DNA from: Devosia sp. A16
GTDB lineage: Bacteria; Pseudomonadota; Alphaproteobacteria; Rhizobiales; Devosiaceae
Assembly: GCF_001402915.1 (NCBI RefSeq)
Contig: NZ_CP012945.1
Coordinates: 2,209,501 to 2,273,500 of the forward strand
Reading direction: 5' to 3'
Length of the DNA: 64,000 nucleotides
In this document: one piece after another, positions 1 through 8,332 of the stretch
Position numbering within the stretch: position 1 is the stretch's first letter
Layout: each line of letters begins with the position of its first letter
Translations under genes and position numbers: made by a program
Notes under the pieces: model-generated
What the model was told of the DNA's origin: nothing
Databases searched by the model: none
The model's input: only the letters and a program-made list of their open reading frames with translations

Positions 1-296
1 ATGGTGAGCTCCACGCCGAGCAGGTCGAGCGTCGAGGCGACGATCGCGACATTGGGCACGGAGGTCATCACCGCTGCGGAGGCCACCTTTGCATCGCCCA
101 GCAACAGGTCGTAGCTCGACACCTCACGGTCGGTACGCGAGATCCCGAGACCTGTGGAGGCGTTACCCTGTGGATCGAGATCGACGATCAGCACGCGCTC
201 GCCGATCGCGGCCAGCGCCGTAGCCAGGTTTATCGCGGTAGTGGTCTTGCCGACCCCACCCTTCTGATTGGCGAGGGTCAGGATTCGAGGAGCCAA
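1..296 (-). CDS. parA: Chromosome partitioning ATPase ParA (N-terminal part; gene runs off the left edge)
   Basis: ParA is the Walker-type ATPase that, with ParB bound at parS, moves newly replicated origins apart. The visible residues contain the deviant Walker A motif KGGVGKTTT and the following ATALAAIGERVLIVDLDPQGN segment typical of ParA. No in-frame ATG or GTG lies upstream; a TTG at 296-294 is preceded by GGAGG (plus-strand 304-308) seven bases away, so I take TTG as the start (Met-Ala-Pro-Arg-Ile-Leu-Thr). It follows rsmG by 23 bases on the same strand, the usual mnmG-rsmG-parA-parB order. parB should lie just outside the window. Confidence 0.95.
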   Translation of the reverse strand, partial: MAPRILTLANQKGGVGKTTTAINLATALAAIGERVLIVDLDPQGNASTGLGISRTDREVSSYDLLLGDAKVASAAVMTSVPNVAIVASTLDLLGVELT

Positions 297-319
297 GGCA
301 CGGCCTCCGAGCGTTTCCG

Positions 320-973
320 CTAACGAGTTGATTTCCGTCGCAAATTGCTGATCTGCAGCAACACGCCAGCCTCGTCGGTGGCGCTTCCGATTATTACCAC
401 GTCGAAGTCCCAGGCCAAACGACTTTCCTCGACCTCCACAGCATGATCCTTGCCCTTGTGCAGGATCGCGCGAGATTCCGGGCCAAAGAAGGGGTGGATA
501 AGTTCAAGCAGCAGCGGCAAGGCGGCAAGGGCGCGCGACGTGATCACGTCAAAGCGCTGCGGCTTGCCGCTCGATGTTTCACGTGACTCAAAGCTGTCGG
601 TTCGGCCGGCATGCACGGTCGCCGCGAGGCCGAGCTCACGGATCACCTGGCGCAGAAACGCCACCTTCTTGCCGATCGGTTCGACCAGGGTGAAGTGGGC
701 CGCGCCCCCCTTGAGCGCGATGGCCAGCGGAATGGCCGGTAGCCCGCCACCTGAGCCGACGTCCAGAAAGCTGGCGTCCTTGGACTGCAGCAGCGGCAGC
801 ACCTGCAGCGAATCGAGCACGTGGCGCGACCACAGCGCGCCCTCTGTTTCACGTGAAACAAGATTCTGTACGGCGTTCCACTTCCGCAGCAGCGCAGAAA
901 ACGATTCCAGGTCCCGCCGAACCGCGGCTTCTCCGCGGACAAAGCTGCCGGCGTACGGCGTCAGATCGCCCAT
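320..973 (-). CDS. rsmG: 16S rRNA (guanine-N7) methyltransferase RsmG
   Basis: Methylates G527 of 16S rRNA using S-adenosylmethionine. The SAM-binding glycine-rich loop FLDVGSGGGLPAIPLAI and VEPIGKKVAFLRQV are characteristic of GidB/RsmG, and 217 residues is normal. The ATG at 973-971 shares its A with the mnmG stop (TGATG), so translation is probably coupled; a TTG one codon upstream is possible but less likely. The gene carries two parS-type sites, encoding the peptides ESRETS and VSRETE, one of them a perfect match to the consensus. Confidence 0.97.
   Translation of the reverse strand: MGDLTPYAGSFVRGEAAVRRDLESFSALLRKWNAVQNLVSRETEGALWSRHVLDSLQVLPLLQSKDASFLDVGSGGGLPAIPLAIALKGGAAHFTLVEPIGKKVAFLRQVIRELGLAATVHAGRTDSFESRETSSGKPQRFDVITSRALAALPLLLELIHPFFGPESRAILHKGKDHAVEVEESRLAWDFDVVIIGSATDEAGVLLQISNLRRKSTR
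575..590. other. parS-like ParB-binding site 1 (14 of 16)
   Basis: TGTTTCACGTGACTCA inside rsmG, read on the minus strand as ESRETS. Confidence 0.75.
845..860. other. parS site 2, perfect consensus (16 of 16)
   Basis: TGTTTCACGTGAAACA, an exact match, inside rsmG (VSRETE). Confidence 0.95.
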
Positions 974-2835
974 CAACTGGCCTGGCGCAGGTTACCGCGC
1001 CGGATCACCGAGAGGATCAGGGTGATCGCTGCTGGCGTCACTCCGTCAATTGCCTGTGCCTGGGCGATCGTCGCCGGGCGGCGCTGACCGAGCTTCTGCC
1101 GCATCTCCATCGACAGCCCCGGCAAGGCCGCATAGTCTAGCCAGTCGGGAATCTCCCGGCTCTCATCGCGCTTAACGGCAGCGATATCCGCCTCCTGCCG
1201 CTCCAGATAGACGGCATACCGGGCGTCCACCGTCAGTTGATCGAGGATGGCCGGCGTCAGCTCGGCGATCTCCGGCCAGAGCGGCACCAGGTCCTTCGCC
1301 TCCATGTTCGGATAGGACAGAAGCTCGAAAGCCGTACGCTCATGCCCATCGGCATTGACCGCAAGCCCCGCTTTGCGCGCTGCAGTCGGCGTGGTGCGAA
1401 GTCGATCAAGCGTCGCTCGGCCTGCCGCCAGCGCGGCCGAGCGGACTTCGAACTGCTCGCGCCGCTCGGTACCAACGAGGCCAACCGCCGCGGCGAGGCG
1501 GGTCAGACGCTGATCGGCATTGTCACTGCGCAGATGTAGACGGAACTCGGCGCGCGAGGTGAACATCCGGTACGGCTCGCTGACGCCACGCGTCACCAGA
1601 TCATCGACCATCACACCGAGATAGCTCTCGGTCCGCGACAGCTGGAAGGTCCCAGCGTTCTTGGCGGCGAGCCCTGCGTTGGCGCCGGCGAACAGCCCTT
1701 GGGCAGCCGCCTCTTCGTAGCCGGTCGTGCCGTTGATCTGCCCCGCGAGGTACAGCCCCGGCAGGCGACGCAGTTCCAGAGTGGGACGCAGCTCACGCGG
1801 ATCGACATAGTCATACTCGATCGCATATCCCGGTCGGATGATCCGCACGTTTTCGAGGCCAGGCATGGACTTGAGGAACGCCTCCTGCACCTCCGCGGGA
1901 AGCGAGGTCGAGAGGCCATTCGGATAAATCGTGTTGTCGTCGAGCCCTTCCGGCTCAAGGAAGATCTGGTGGCTGTCGCGGTCGGCGAAGCGAACGACCT
2001 TGTCTTCGATCGACGGGCAATAGCGCGGCCCGCGGCTCTTGATGCGGCCGGAATACATCGCCGAGCGATGGAGGTTGTCGGAGATGATCCGATGCGTATC
2101 CACCGTGGTCCGGGTGATATAGCAGCTGATCTGCGGCGTGGTGATTGCCGCGGTCAGGGCAGAGAACGGTTCGGGTGGGTCGTCGCCACGCTGCTCCTCG
2201 AGCCCGGAGAACGCGATCGAACTTGCATCGAGCCGCGCCGGGGTACCGGTCTTCAAGCGGCCGAGCGTCAGGCCGAGGGCCTCGAGCCGCGTCGACAGGC
2301 CCAGCACCGGCTTCTCGCCGACCCGACCGGCAGGGACAGTCTCCTCGCCGCGGTGGATCAGGCCTCGCAGGAACGTGCCGGTAGTGAGGACGACGGCCCT
2401 GGCTGCGAACCGGCGCCCGTCCAGCAGGACCGCGCCCGCAATGCGGCCGTCGGTGACGATCAGATCGTCGACCTCCCCTTCGATCACTGTCAGATTTGGC
2501 TGCGCAAGGATCGCGGCCTGCATCGCCTGCCGGTAGAGCTTGCGGTCCGCTTGGGCGCGCGGCCCACGCACGGCGGCGCCCTTCCGACGATTGAGCACAC
2601 GAAACTGGATGCCGGCCGCATCGGCGACCCGCCCCATCAGCCCGTCCATGGCATCGATCTCGCGCACTAGGTGGCCTTTGCCGAGACCGCCAATGGCGGG
2701 ATTGCAGCTCATTTCGCCGATCGTCGCGAACTTGTGGGTGATCAGCGCCGTCGGCACGCCCAGTCGCGCCGCAGCCGCAGCTGCTTCGCTGCCGGCATGG
2801 CCCCCACCTACAACAATGACGCCGAAGTCGGTCAT
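973..2835 (-). CDS. mnmG: tRNA uridine-34 carboxymethylaminomethyl synthesis enzyme MnmG (GidA)
   Basis: FAD-dependent partner of MnmE that installs the (carboxymethyl)aminomethyl group at position 5 of wobble U34 in certain tRNAs. The N-terminal dinucleotide-binding motif [10 protein letters not shown] (about residues 10-19), the family segments [14 protein letters not shown] and LKTGTPARL, and the C-terminal helical domain ending near LSVIRRGNL are present. At 620 residues it is full length. It lies between mnmE and rsmG on the minus strand. Two parS-type sites occupy the 86-base gap to mnmE. Confidence 0.98.
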   Translation of the reverse strand: MTDFGVIVVGGGHAGSEAAAAAARLGVPTALITHKFATIGEMSCNPAIGGLGKGHLVREIDAMDGLMGRVADAAGIQFRVLNRRKGAAVRGPRAQADRKLYRQAMQAAILAQPNLTVIEGEVDDLIVTDGRIAGAVLLDGRRFAARAVVLTTGTFLRGLIHRGEETVPAGRVGEKPVLGLSTRLEALGLTLGRLKTGTPARLDASSIAFSGLEEQRGDDPPEPFSALTAAITTPQISCYITRTTVDTHRIISDNLHRSAMYSGRIKSRGPRYCPSIEDKVVRFADRDSHQIFLEPEGLDDNTIYPNGLSTSLPAEVQEAFLKSMPGLENVRIIRPGYAIEYDYVDPRELRPTLELRRLPGLYLAGQINGTTGYEEAAAQGLFAGANAGLAAKNAGTFQLSRTESYLGVMVDDLVTRGVSEPYRMFTSRAEFRLHLRSDNADQRLTRLAAAVGLVGTERREQFEVRSAALAAGRATLDRLRTTPTAARKAGLAVNADGHERTAFELLSYPNMEAKDLVPLWPEIAELTPAILDQLTVDARYAVYLERQEADIAAVKRDESREIPDWLDYAALPGLSMEMRQKLGQRRPATIAQAQAIDGVTPAAITLILSVIRRGNLRQAS

Positions 2836-2871
2836 CTCTGAGAAATCCTTTGGAGCGCGGGTCTAGTCCAA

Positions 2872-2887
2872 TGTTTCACGTGAATCA
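2872..2887. other. parS site 3 (15 of 16)
   Basis: TGTTTCACGTGAATCA in the mnmG-mnmE gap. Confidence 0.9.
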
Positions 2888-2908
2888 ACGTGCGAGCGTG
2901 CTCCCAAG

Positions 2909-2924
2909 TGTTCCACGTGAATCA
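2909..2924. other. parS site 4 (14 of 16)
   Basis: TGTTCCACGTGAATCA, 37 bases from site 3; its last three bases form the mnmE stop codon. Confidence 0.85.
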
Positions 2925-4235
2925 CTTGCCGATGCAGAAGGCGCTGAACAATCGGTCCAGCACGGATTCGGCATCCATCCGACCCAGCAGTCTTTCGAGC
3001 GCGAATGACGCTTGCCGCAGATCCTCCGCAGCGAGCTCCGAGCTGTCGAGATGACCATCCACCCGGCTGAGACTGCCAACCGCGCCAAGCAACGCCTCGC
3101 GATCCCGCTCATGACTCACCAGCAGCTCGGCGGGGCGCACCGAGGCTGCCCCCGACGCTTCGTAGAGCCGGTCGACCAAGGCTGCAATGCCTGCGCCTGT
3201 GTCAGCCGATACGACCAGATCAGCGCCCGCTACGGCGCCGAGATCGCTCTTGGTGCCAATCACCAGGAACGGCGGCAAAGAGCCATCATCCGGAGACGGC
3301 ATCGTTCGCTCCGTCGCGACATCCGGCGCCCGCAACCACAGCACCAGATCGGCGCCGAGCATTGCCTGCCTAGCCCGCTCGACCCCCATGGCTTCGGCTT
3401 TCGAGCTGGTCTCACGGAGCCCCGCGCTATCCACCAGGATGATCAGCTGCCCCCTGACGTCGAGCGGAACTTCCTTGAGGTCCCGAGTGGTCCCCGGCTC
3501 GTCGGAGACAATCGCGGCATCCGAGCGCGATAGCGCGTTGAGAAGGCTCGATTTGCCGGCATTTGGAGGCCCGGCCAGGACGACGCGGAAGCCACTGCGG
3601 AGAATCCGCCCTCGACCACGCGTAGCCAGCACCTCGCCGATCTCCTGCTCCAACGCCGCAACATCGGCCGCAAAGCTGTGTGACAAACCTCCAACGTCAC
3701 TCTCGTCGGAGAAGTCGATCTGCGCTTCGATCTCGGCCCTGAGGTCAAGCAGCCGCTCGCGCCAACCCTCGACCTGCCGCGTGAGGCCACCTTCCAGCCG
3801 TGCGTAGGCGAGCGCTCGCTGGTTCTCCGTCTCGGCCTCGATCAGGTCGCCGAGCCCCTGGGCCTCCACCAGGTCCAGCTTGCCGTTCTCAAAAGCCCGA
3901 CGCGTGAACTCACCGGCTTCGGCGAGTCGGATGCCGGGTTGGGAGCTGAGTTTGCGCAGCGCGGCTCGGACCACCGCCGGCGAGCCATGCACCTGCAACT
4001 CGGCGCAATCCTCGCCGGTAAAACTGTTGGGTCCCGGCATCCAGGCGACGAGCCCCCGATCCAGCGTCTCACCGCCGATGCGGATATCGCTGAGCTTGAG
4101 CTGCCGCGGCGCCGGCAGGGCGCCGAGCATATCGCTCAGCACACGGCCGGCCATCGGACCCGACAGCCGGATGACCGCGACACCTGAGGGCAGGGCGCCG
4201 GAAGAGAGCGCTACGATCGTCTCATCGCTGCGCAT
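2922..4235 (-). CDS. mnmE: tRNA modification GTPase MnmE (TrmE)
   Basis: GTPase partner of MnmG in wobble-uridine modification. An N-terminal tetrahydrofolate-binding domain (about residues 1-115) is followed by a helical domain with an inserted G domain: G1 GPPNAGKSS at 222-230, G2/G3 region DEPGTTRD and VDSAG, G4 GTKSD. The protein ends in the required C-terminal motif CIGK (residues 434-437). The last three bases of the gene are also part of a parS-like site (2909-2924). Confidence 0.98.
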   Translation of the reverse strand: MRSDETIVALSSGALPSGVAVIRLSGPMAGRVLSDMLGALPAPRQLKLSDIRIGGETLDRGLVAWMPGPNSFTGEDCAELQVHGSPAVVRAALRKLSSQPGIRLAEAGEFTRRAFENGKLDLVEAQGLGDLIEAETENQRALAYARLEGGLTRQVEGWRERLLDLRAEIEAQIDFSDESDVGGLSHSFAADVAALEQEIGEVLATRGRGRILRSGFRVVLAGPPNAGKSSLLNALSRSDAAIVSDEPGTTRDLKEVPLDVRGQLIILVDSAGLRETSSKAEAMGVERARQAMLGADLVLWLRAPDVATERTMPSPDDGSLPPFLVIGTKSDLGAVAGADLVVSADTGAGIAALVDRLYEASGAASVRPAELLVSHERDREALLGAVGSLSRVDGHLDSSELAAEDLRQASFALERLLGRMDAESVLDRLFSAFCIGK

Positions 4236-4264
4236 GCTGGGTCCTGTATTCCCCCGCAGCGAAT

Positions 4265-4391
4265 GGCCACCTCACCCGGCGTTGCAGGCTGACCTCTCCC
4301 CCGAGGGAGAGGTAGCGCCATGGCGAGATCGTGCCCCGACTTGCCTCTTCCTTGCGGGCGAGGTCGCCGCGCAGCGGCGAGTGAGGGGGCC
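4265..4391. repeat. Type A palindromic intergenic repeat, copy 1
   Basis: GGCCACCTCACCCGGC at one end and GTGAGGGGGCC at the other, inner GACCTCTCCCCCGAGGGAGA. Between rho and mnmE, both on the minus strand; less regular than the copies at 23688 and 36172. Confidence 0.75.
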
Positions 4392-4409
4392 TTCTTACGC
4401 CCATATGGA

Positions 4410-5675
4410 TTAGGTGTTCATCGAGTCGAAGAAGTCGGAGTTCGTCTTGGTCTGACGGATCTTGTCCATCAGGAACTCCATGGCATCCACCGTGCCCATC
4501 GGGTTGAGGATGCGGCGCAGCACGTACATCTTCCTGAGGATATCGGGCTCGACCAGCAGCTCTTCCTTGCGGGTGCCGGACTTGGTGACGTCCATCGCCG
4601 GGAACACGCGCTTGTCGGACACCTTGCGGTCCAGCACGATTTCCGAGTTGCCGGTGCCCTTGAACTCTTCGAAGATCACTTCATCCATGCGCGAGCCGGT
4701 ATCGATCAGTGCCGTCGAAATAATGGTCAGCGAACCCCCATCTTCGATATTGCGAGCGGCGCCGAAGAAGCGCTTGGGCCGCTGCAGCGCATTGGCGTCG
4801 ACACCGCCGGTCAGCACCTTGCCCGAGCTCGGCACCACCGTGTTGTAGGCGCGGCCGAGGCGAGTGATCGAATCGAGCAGGATCACCACGTCGCGCTTGT
4901 GCTCGACCAGGCGCTTCGCCTTCTCGATCACCATTTCGGCGACCTGGACGTGACGCGACGCCGGCTCGTCGAAGGTCGAGGAGATGACCTCGCCCTTCAC
5001 CGAGCGCTGCATGTCGGTGACTTCTTCCGGCCGCTCGTCGATCAGCAGCACGATCAGGTAGCACTCGGGATGATTGATTGCGATCGATTGTGCAATATTC
5101 TGCAACAATACGGTCTTACCAGTACGCGGCGGCGCAACAATCAGGGCGCGCTGGCCTTTGCCGAGCGGCGCCACCAAATCCATGATCCGGGCGCTCTTGT
5201 CCTTGACCGTGGGATCCGGCAGCTCGAGCCGCAGCCGCTCGTCGGGATAGAGCGGCGTCAGGTTGTCGAAGTTGATCTTGTGGCGGACCTTTTCCGGGTC
5301 CTCGAAATTGATGGTGTTGACCTTGAGGAGCGCAAAGTAGCGCTCGCCTTCCTTGGGTGACCGGATCTGGCCTTCGACCGTGTCGCCGGTCCTGAGTGAG
5401 AAGCGGCGGATCTGCGAGGGCGAGACGTAGATATCGTCCGGGCCGGGCAGGTAGTTGGCGTCCGGGGAGCGGAGGAACCCGAAGCCGTCGGGCAGCACTT
5501 CCACCACGCCTTCGCCGGTGATGTCGACTTCACGCGCCGCCAGCTCCTTGAGGATGGCGAACATCAGTTCCTGCTTACGCATGGTCGAGGCGTTCTCGAC
5601 CTCGTAAGTCTCGGCGAATTCAAGCAATTCGGCAGGCGTTTTGGCCTTGAGCTCGCTGAGCTTCATATTTTCCAT
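4410..5675 (-). CDS. rho: Transcription termination factor Rho
   Basis: Hexameric RNA-dependent ATPase that ends transcription. The N-terminal Rho helix-loop domain ([17 protein letters not shown]), the cold-shock-like RNA-binding fold ([25 protein letters not shown] cut here for length: residues about 61-85), Walker A PPRTGKT (182-188) and Walker B VVILLDS are all seen. 421 residues is typical of alphaproteobacteria. In this lineage rho commonly stands between the haem genes and mnmE, as here. Confidence 0.98.
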   Translation of the reverse strand: MENMKLSELKAKTPAELLEFAETYEVENASTMRKQELMFAILKELAAREVDITGEGVVEVLPDGFGFLRSPDANYLPGPDDIYVSPSQIRRFSLRTGDTVEGQIRSPKEGERYFALLKVNTINFEDPEKVRHKINFDNLTPLYPDERLRLELPDPTVKDKSARIMDLVAPLGKGQRALIVAPPRTGKTVLLQNIAQSIAINHPECYLIVLLIDERPEEVTDMQRSVKGEVISSTFDEPASRHVQVAEMVIEKAKRLVEHKRDVVILLDSITRLGRAYNTVVPSSGKVLTGGVDANALQRPKRFFGAARNIEDGGSLTIISTALIDTGSRMDEVIFEEFKGTGNSEIVLDRKVSDKRVFPAMDVTKSGTRKEELLVEPDILRKMYVLRRILNPMGTVDAMEFLMDKIRQTKTNSDFFDSMNT

Positions 5676-5816
5676 TGCGCGGAAGACCCTTGGGCAATCG
5701 TAAGTGGCGGGAATGTACGGAGAGGGGGGTTCGCCCGGAAAGCGCCGGGGAGGCGCCCATCGATCAGGCAGTGCGCTTCAGATAGCTAAAAGCTTCGCCA
5801 CATTCAAGCGGAATGC

Positions 5817-5832
5817 GGATTCACGTGGAACA
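5817..5832. other. parS-like site 5 (13 of 16)
   Basis: GGATTCACGTGGAACA, between hemJ and rho; identical to site 7. Confidence 0.7.
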
Positions 5833-5852
5833 ACGGCTGCTCACCGCCGCCC

Positions 5853-6278
5853 TCAGAACGGCTTCACCACCACGGAAATCACGATGACGATGGCGATGAC
5901 GAACGGCACTTCGTTGATCATGCGGAAGAACTTCGCGGGCCGGGTGTTCCGGTCATTGGCAAAGTCGCGCAGTACGCGGCCATAAAAGCCATGAATGCCG
6001 CTCAACAGGATTACCATCAGCGCCTTGAGCCACATCCAGCCCTGCGAGAAATCGACGATGCCGAAGCCGAAGGCCAGCCATAGTCCGAACACCCAGGTGG
6101 CAACCATCGCCGGCGTGGTGATGCCGCGGTAAAGCCGGCGCTCCATCACCTTGAAGGTCTCCGACTGCACCGATCCCTTCTCGGCGTCGGCGTGGTAGAC
6201 GAACAGCCGCGGCAGATAGAGCATCCCCGCCATCCAGGCGATAACCGACAGGATGTGCAGTGCCTTGACCCATTCCAT
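5853..6278 (-). CDS. hemJ: Protoporphyrinogen IX oxidase HemJ, membrane protein
   Basis: Predicted to oxidise protoporphyrinogen IX to protoporphyrin IX in the inner membrane, the HemJ route used by many alphaproteobacteria. The 141-residue protein begins WVKALHILSVIAWMAGMLYLPR, the HemJ signature with its conserved histidine, and contains four hydrophobic segments; a late NEVPFVIAIVIVI segment is also typical. It starts three bases after the hemE stop on the minus strand, so the two haem genes form one operon read away from oriC. Confidence 0.93.
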   Translation of the reverse strand: MEWVKALHILSVIAWMAGMLYLPRLFVYHADAEKGSVQSETFKVMERRLYRGITTPAMVATWVFGLWLAFGFGIVDFSQGWMWLKALMVILLSGIHGFYGRVLRDFANDRNTRPAKFFRMINEVPFVIAIVIVISVVVKPF

Positions 6279-6281
6279 GCC

Positions 6282-7316
6282 CTAAGCTCCCCGCGCCACT
6301 TCAATCAGCCGTTCGACATGCGCGATCGGCGTTTCGGGCACGATCCCGTGCCCCAGGTTGAAGATATGTGGCCGGCCGCGAAACGCCGCAACGATCTCGC
6401 GCACCCGATTGTCCATCTGCTCGCCGCCAGCCAGCAACCGCAGGGGATCGAGGTTACCCTGCACCCCGAGGCCTGCCGGCAGCTCGGCGGCAAAGCCCAG
6501 CGGCGTAGCATAGTCGAGCCCCAGCACGTTGACGCCGGTCGCCTTGGCATAGGCCGGCAGGTTCCCTGCCGCCCCGCGTGGGAAGCCGATGACCGGGGCG
6601 TTCGGGACAAGCTTCCTCAGCCCTTCGACGATCCGCCGGTTCGGCTCGATCACCCAGTTGCGAAATGCCACCTCGTCGAGGTTGAGCGCCCAGCTCTCGA
6701 ACAGCTGCACCACATCGGCGCCGGCCCCCAGCTGCGCCGCGAGATAATCGATGCTGGTCTCGACCAGGATATCGATCAGCTGCGCGAAGGCCAGAGGCTC
6801 TGTCAACGCGAACACCCGTGCTGCCGCCTGGTCCGGAGAACCGCGGCCACCGATCATATAGGTGGCAACGGTCCAGGGTGACCCGCAGAAACCGATCAGC
6901 GTCTTGTCCGGTGCCAGCCCGGCGCGAACCCGTCGAACCGTCTCGATGATCGGGCCGAGCTTTTCGAAAGCCCCATTGGGGTCGAGCTGCGAGATGGAAC
7001 CGACCGTCATGGGCTCGAGCCGTGGACCTTCGCCGACCTCGAACCGCACCTCCTGGCCGAGGGCGTCAGGGATCACCAGGATGTCGGAGAACAGAATGGC
7101 CGCGTCGAGGTCGAACCGCCGGAGCGGTTGCAGCGTCACTTCCGAAGCGAGTTCGGGATTGTAGCAAAGGTCGAGAAAACTGCCGGCCCTGGCGCGAAGC
7201 TCACGGTATTCCGGCAAATAGCGCCCGGCCTGACGCATGATCCAGATCGGCAGGCGCTCCTGGCGCTGCCCGCGCACCGTCTCGAGCAACGGTTTCACCA
7301 CCGGCGCCTCGGTCAT
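6282..7316 (-). CDS. hemE: Uroporphyrinogen decarboxylase HemE
   Basis: Converts uroporphyrinogen III to coproporphyrinogen III. The signature PIWIMRQAGRYLPEYRE near the N terminus (residues about 23-39) and GFCGSPWTVATYMI in the middle identify the family, and 344 residues is the usual length. hemE borders the replication origin in many alphaproteobacteria, and here its 5' end faces the gene-free oriC candidate. A 16-bp palindrome lies 17 bases upstream of its ATG. Confidence 0.98.
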   Translation of the reverse strand: MTEAPVVKPLLETVRGQRQERLPIWIMRQAGRYLPEYRELRARAGSFLDLCYNPELASEVTLQPLRRFDLDAAILFSDILVIPDALGQEVRFEVGEGPRLEPMTVGSISQLDPNGAFEKLGPIIETVRRVRAGLAPDKTLIGFCGSPWTVATYMIGGRGSPDQAAARVFALTEPLAFAQLIDILVETSIDYLAAQLGAGADVVQLFESWALNLDEVAFRNWVIEPNRRIVEGLRKLVPNAPVIGFPRGAAGNLPAYAKATGVNVLGLDYATPLGFAAELPAGLGVQGNLDPLRLLAGGEQMDNRVREIVAAFRGRPHIFNLGHGIVPETPIAHVERLIEVARGA

Positions 7317-7332
7317 CGCCCAACCAACCCAA

Positions 7333-7348
7333 AAGAATCTAGATTCTT
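7333..7348. repeat. 16-bp perfect palindrome with two GANTC motifs in the oriC candidate
   Basis: AAGAATCTAGATTCTT reads the same on both strands. It contains GAATC and GATTC, both possible CcrM-type methylation sites, and lies in the most AT-rich part of the region, 17 bases upstream of hemE. It could be a protein-binding site for hemE control or part of the origin. Confidence 0.7.
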
Positions 7349-7496
7349 AATCTTCATTATCATGGCGGTGTTTTGCAGGAATTCCGGTTTGCCCACAACG
7401 TCGGCAGCGGCGACAGAAGCGCGCGGCGGGTGGTGTGTCGCAGGGCTGTGAATCCGCAAGCTGTGAACGGCACAGGGGTGACCGGGAGTCGCCCGG

Positions 7497-7512
7497 TTTA
7501 CTAAGTCTTAAC
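7497..7512 (+). promoter_or_regulatory. CtrA-like box 1 of oriC (TTTA-N7-TTAAC)
   Basis: One mismatch from the CtrA consensus TTAA-N7-TTAAC. It is the leftmost of three boxes in the same orientation. Confidence 0.55.
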
Positions 7513-7525
7513 CATGTCACAATCG

Positions 7526-7541
7526 CTAACGATCCGTTAAC
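7526..7541 (+). promoter_or_regulatory. CtrA-like box 2 of oriC (CTAA-N7-TTAAC)
   Basis: One mismatch from TTAA-N7-TTAAC, 29 bases downstream of box 1 and in the same orientation. Confidence 0.55.
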
Positions 7542-7594
7542 AGGGCTGTTGATGACGGGGCGTCATCCGCAACCGGTTATCCCCGAACCTCACA

Positions 7595-7610
7595 TTAAGC
7601 CTTTGTTAAC
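7595..7610 (+). promoter_or_regulatory. CtrA box 3 of oriC, perfect TTAA-N7-TTAAC
   Basis: TTAA, seven bases, TTAAC: an exact consensus match. It lies 69 bases after box 2 and about 130 bases before the maf start codon. Confidence 0.7.
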
Positions 7611-7738
7611 CGCTTGCCCGAGCGCGGCTGTTGAAGGATCGGCGCCCAGCGGGGAGAACGCCGCCGGTGTGGCGGCGCCCCGGTTTTTCCACCGCCACGA
7701 GGCTTGAGCAATCAAGGACAGTGTGGAAAACCGAGGCC

Positions 7739-8332
7739 ATGCTGATCCTCGCTTCCCAGAGCGCAACGCGAAAGGCCCTGCTGGCGGACGCCGGGCTGCG
7801 ATTCGAACCGAGTCCAGCGCAAATCGACGAGCGCGGGCTCGAAGCCGAAGTGCTGGGGAAAGGCGGCGATGCGCCTGCCGTGGCGCGGCGTCTGGCCGAA
7901 GCCAAGGCGGTTGCCGTCTCGACGTCGCGTGCCGGCGTGGTGATCGGGGCGGATCAGGTCCTCGCCTCGGACGGCGAACTTCTGCACAAGCCGGCAGACC
8001 TCGACGCGGCGGCCCGTCAGCTCGATCGGCTCGCCGGCCGTACGCATCACCTCCACGCGGGCATCGCGCTGGCCAGGGCCGGACGCTTGCTCTGGTCGAG
8101 CACCGAGAGTGCCGCGCTGACTATGCGGCGCTTCGATGCGGCGGAACGTGAGCAGGTGCTGGCCCTCGAGGGACCCGAAGTCCTCGCCTCGGTGGGCGCC
8201 TACCGCCTCGAAGGCGCCTCGATCCGGTTGTTCGAGCGCATCGAGGGCGACTATTTCACCATTCTGGGGCTGCCGCTGTTGCCTCTGCTCGCAGCCTTGC
8301 GTCAGCACGCACCCGAAACCCTCAGCCAGTGA
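7739..8332 (+). CDS. maf: Maf/YceF-family nucleoside triphosphate pyrophosphatase
   Basis: House-cleaning pyrophosphatase that hydrolyses non-canonical nucleotides. The N-terminal LASQSATRKALLADAG and VIGADQVL are the Maf signatures. I choose the ATG at 7739 (197 residues) because it places LILASQSATR at the N terminus as in the family, rather than longer in-frame options. It is the first gene right of oriC and overlaps aroE by four bases. A DnaA-box-like 9-mer ends nine bases before the start. Confidence 0.93.
   Translation: MLILASQSATRKALLADAGLRFEPSPAQIDERGLEAEVLGKGGDAPAVARRLAEAKAVAVSTSRAGVVIGADQVLASDGELLHKPADLDAAARQLDRLAGRTHHLHAGIALARAGRLLWSSTESAALTMRRFDAAEREQVLALEGPEVLASVGAYRLEGASIRLFERIEGDYFTILGLPLLPLLAALRQHAPETLSQ

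Larger units (their letters stand above)
7317..7738. other. Probable chromosomal replication origin (oriC) between hemE and maf
   Basis: This 422-base stretch has no credible gene. It contains three CtrA-type boxes (7497-7512, 7526-7541, 7595-7610), a DnaA-box-like TTTTCCACA on the minus strand (7722-7730), weaker relatives TTATCCCCG (7577-7585) and TTTTCCACC (7685-7693), an AT-rich section at 7331-7366 with a 16-bp palindrome, and four GANTC methylation motifs. The position beside hemE matches mapped origins of Caulobacter and several Rhizobiales. The assignment combines location and motif content; no replication data are available. Confidence 0.8.

Noticed and set aside
493-501. GGTGGATAA (complement TTATCCACC) as a DnaA box
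   Set aside because: Lies in the coding part of rsmG, 7 kb from the origin candidate, and is a single near match.
1699-2670. Long plus-strand frame opposite mnmG (323 codons), and similar long frames opposite rho, dnaK, hslU and others
   Set aside because: These are antisense shadows produced by high-GC codon bias; composition is Arg/His/Gly-rich with no domain pattern.
7347-7362. Fourth CtrA-like box (TTAA-N7-TATCA)
   Set aside because: The second half departs too far from TTAAC.
7435-7707. 90-codon open frame inside the oriC candidate
   Set aside because: No family pattern or ribosome site, and it runs through the CtrA boxes; a chance frame in GC-rich DNA.
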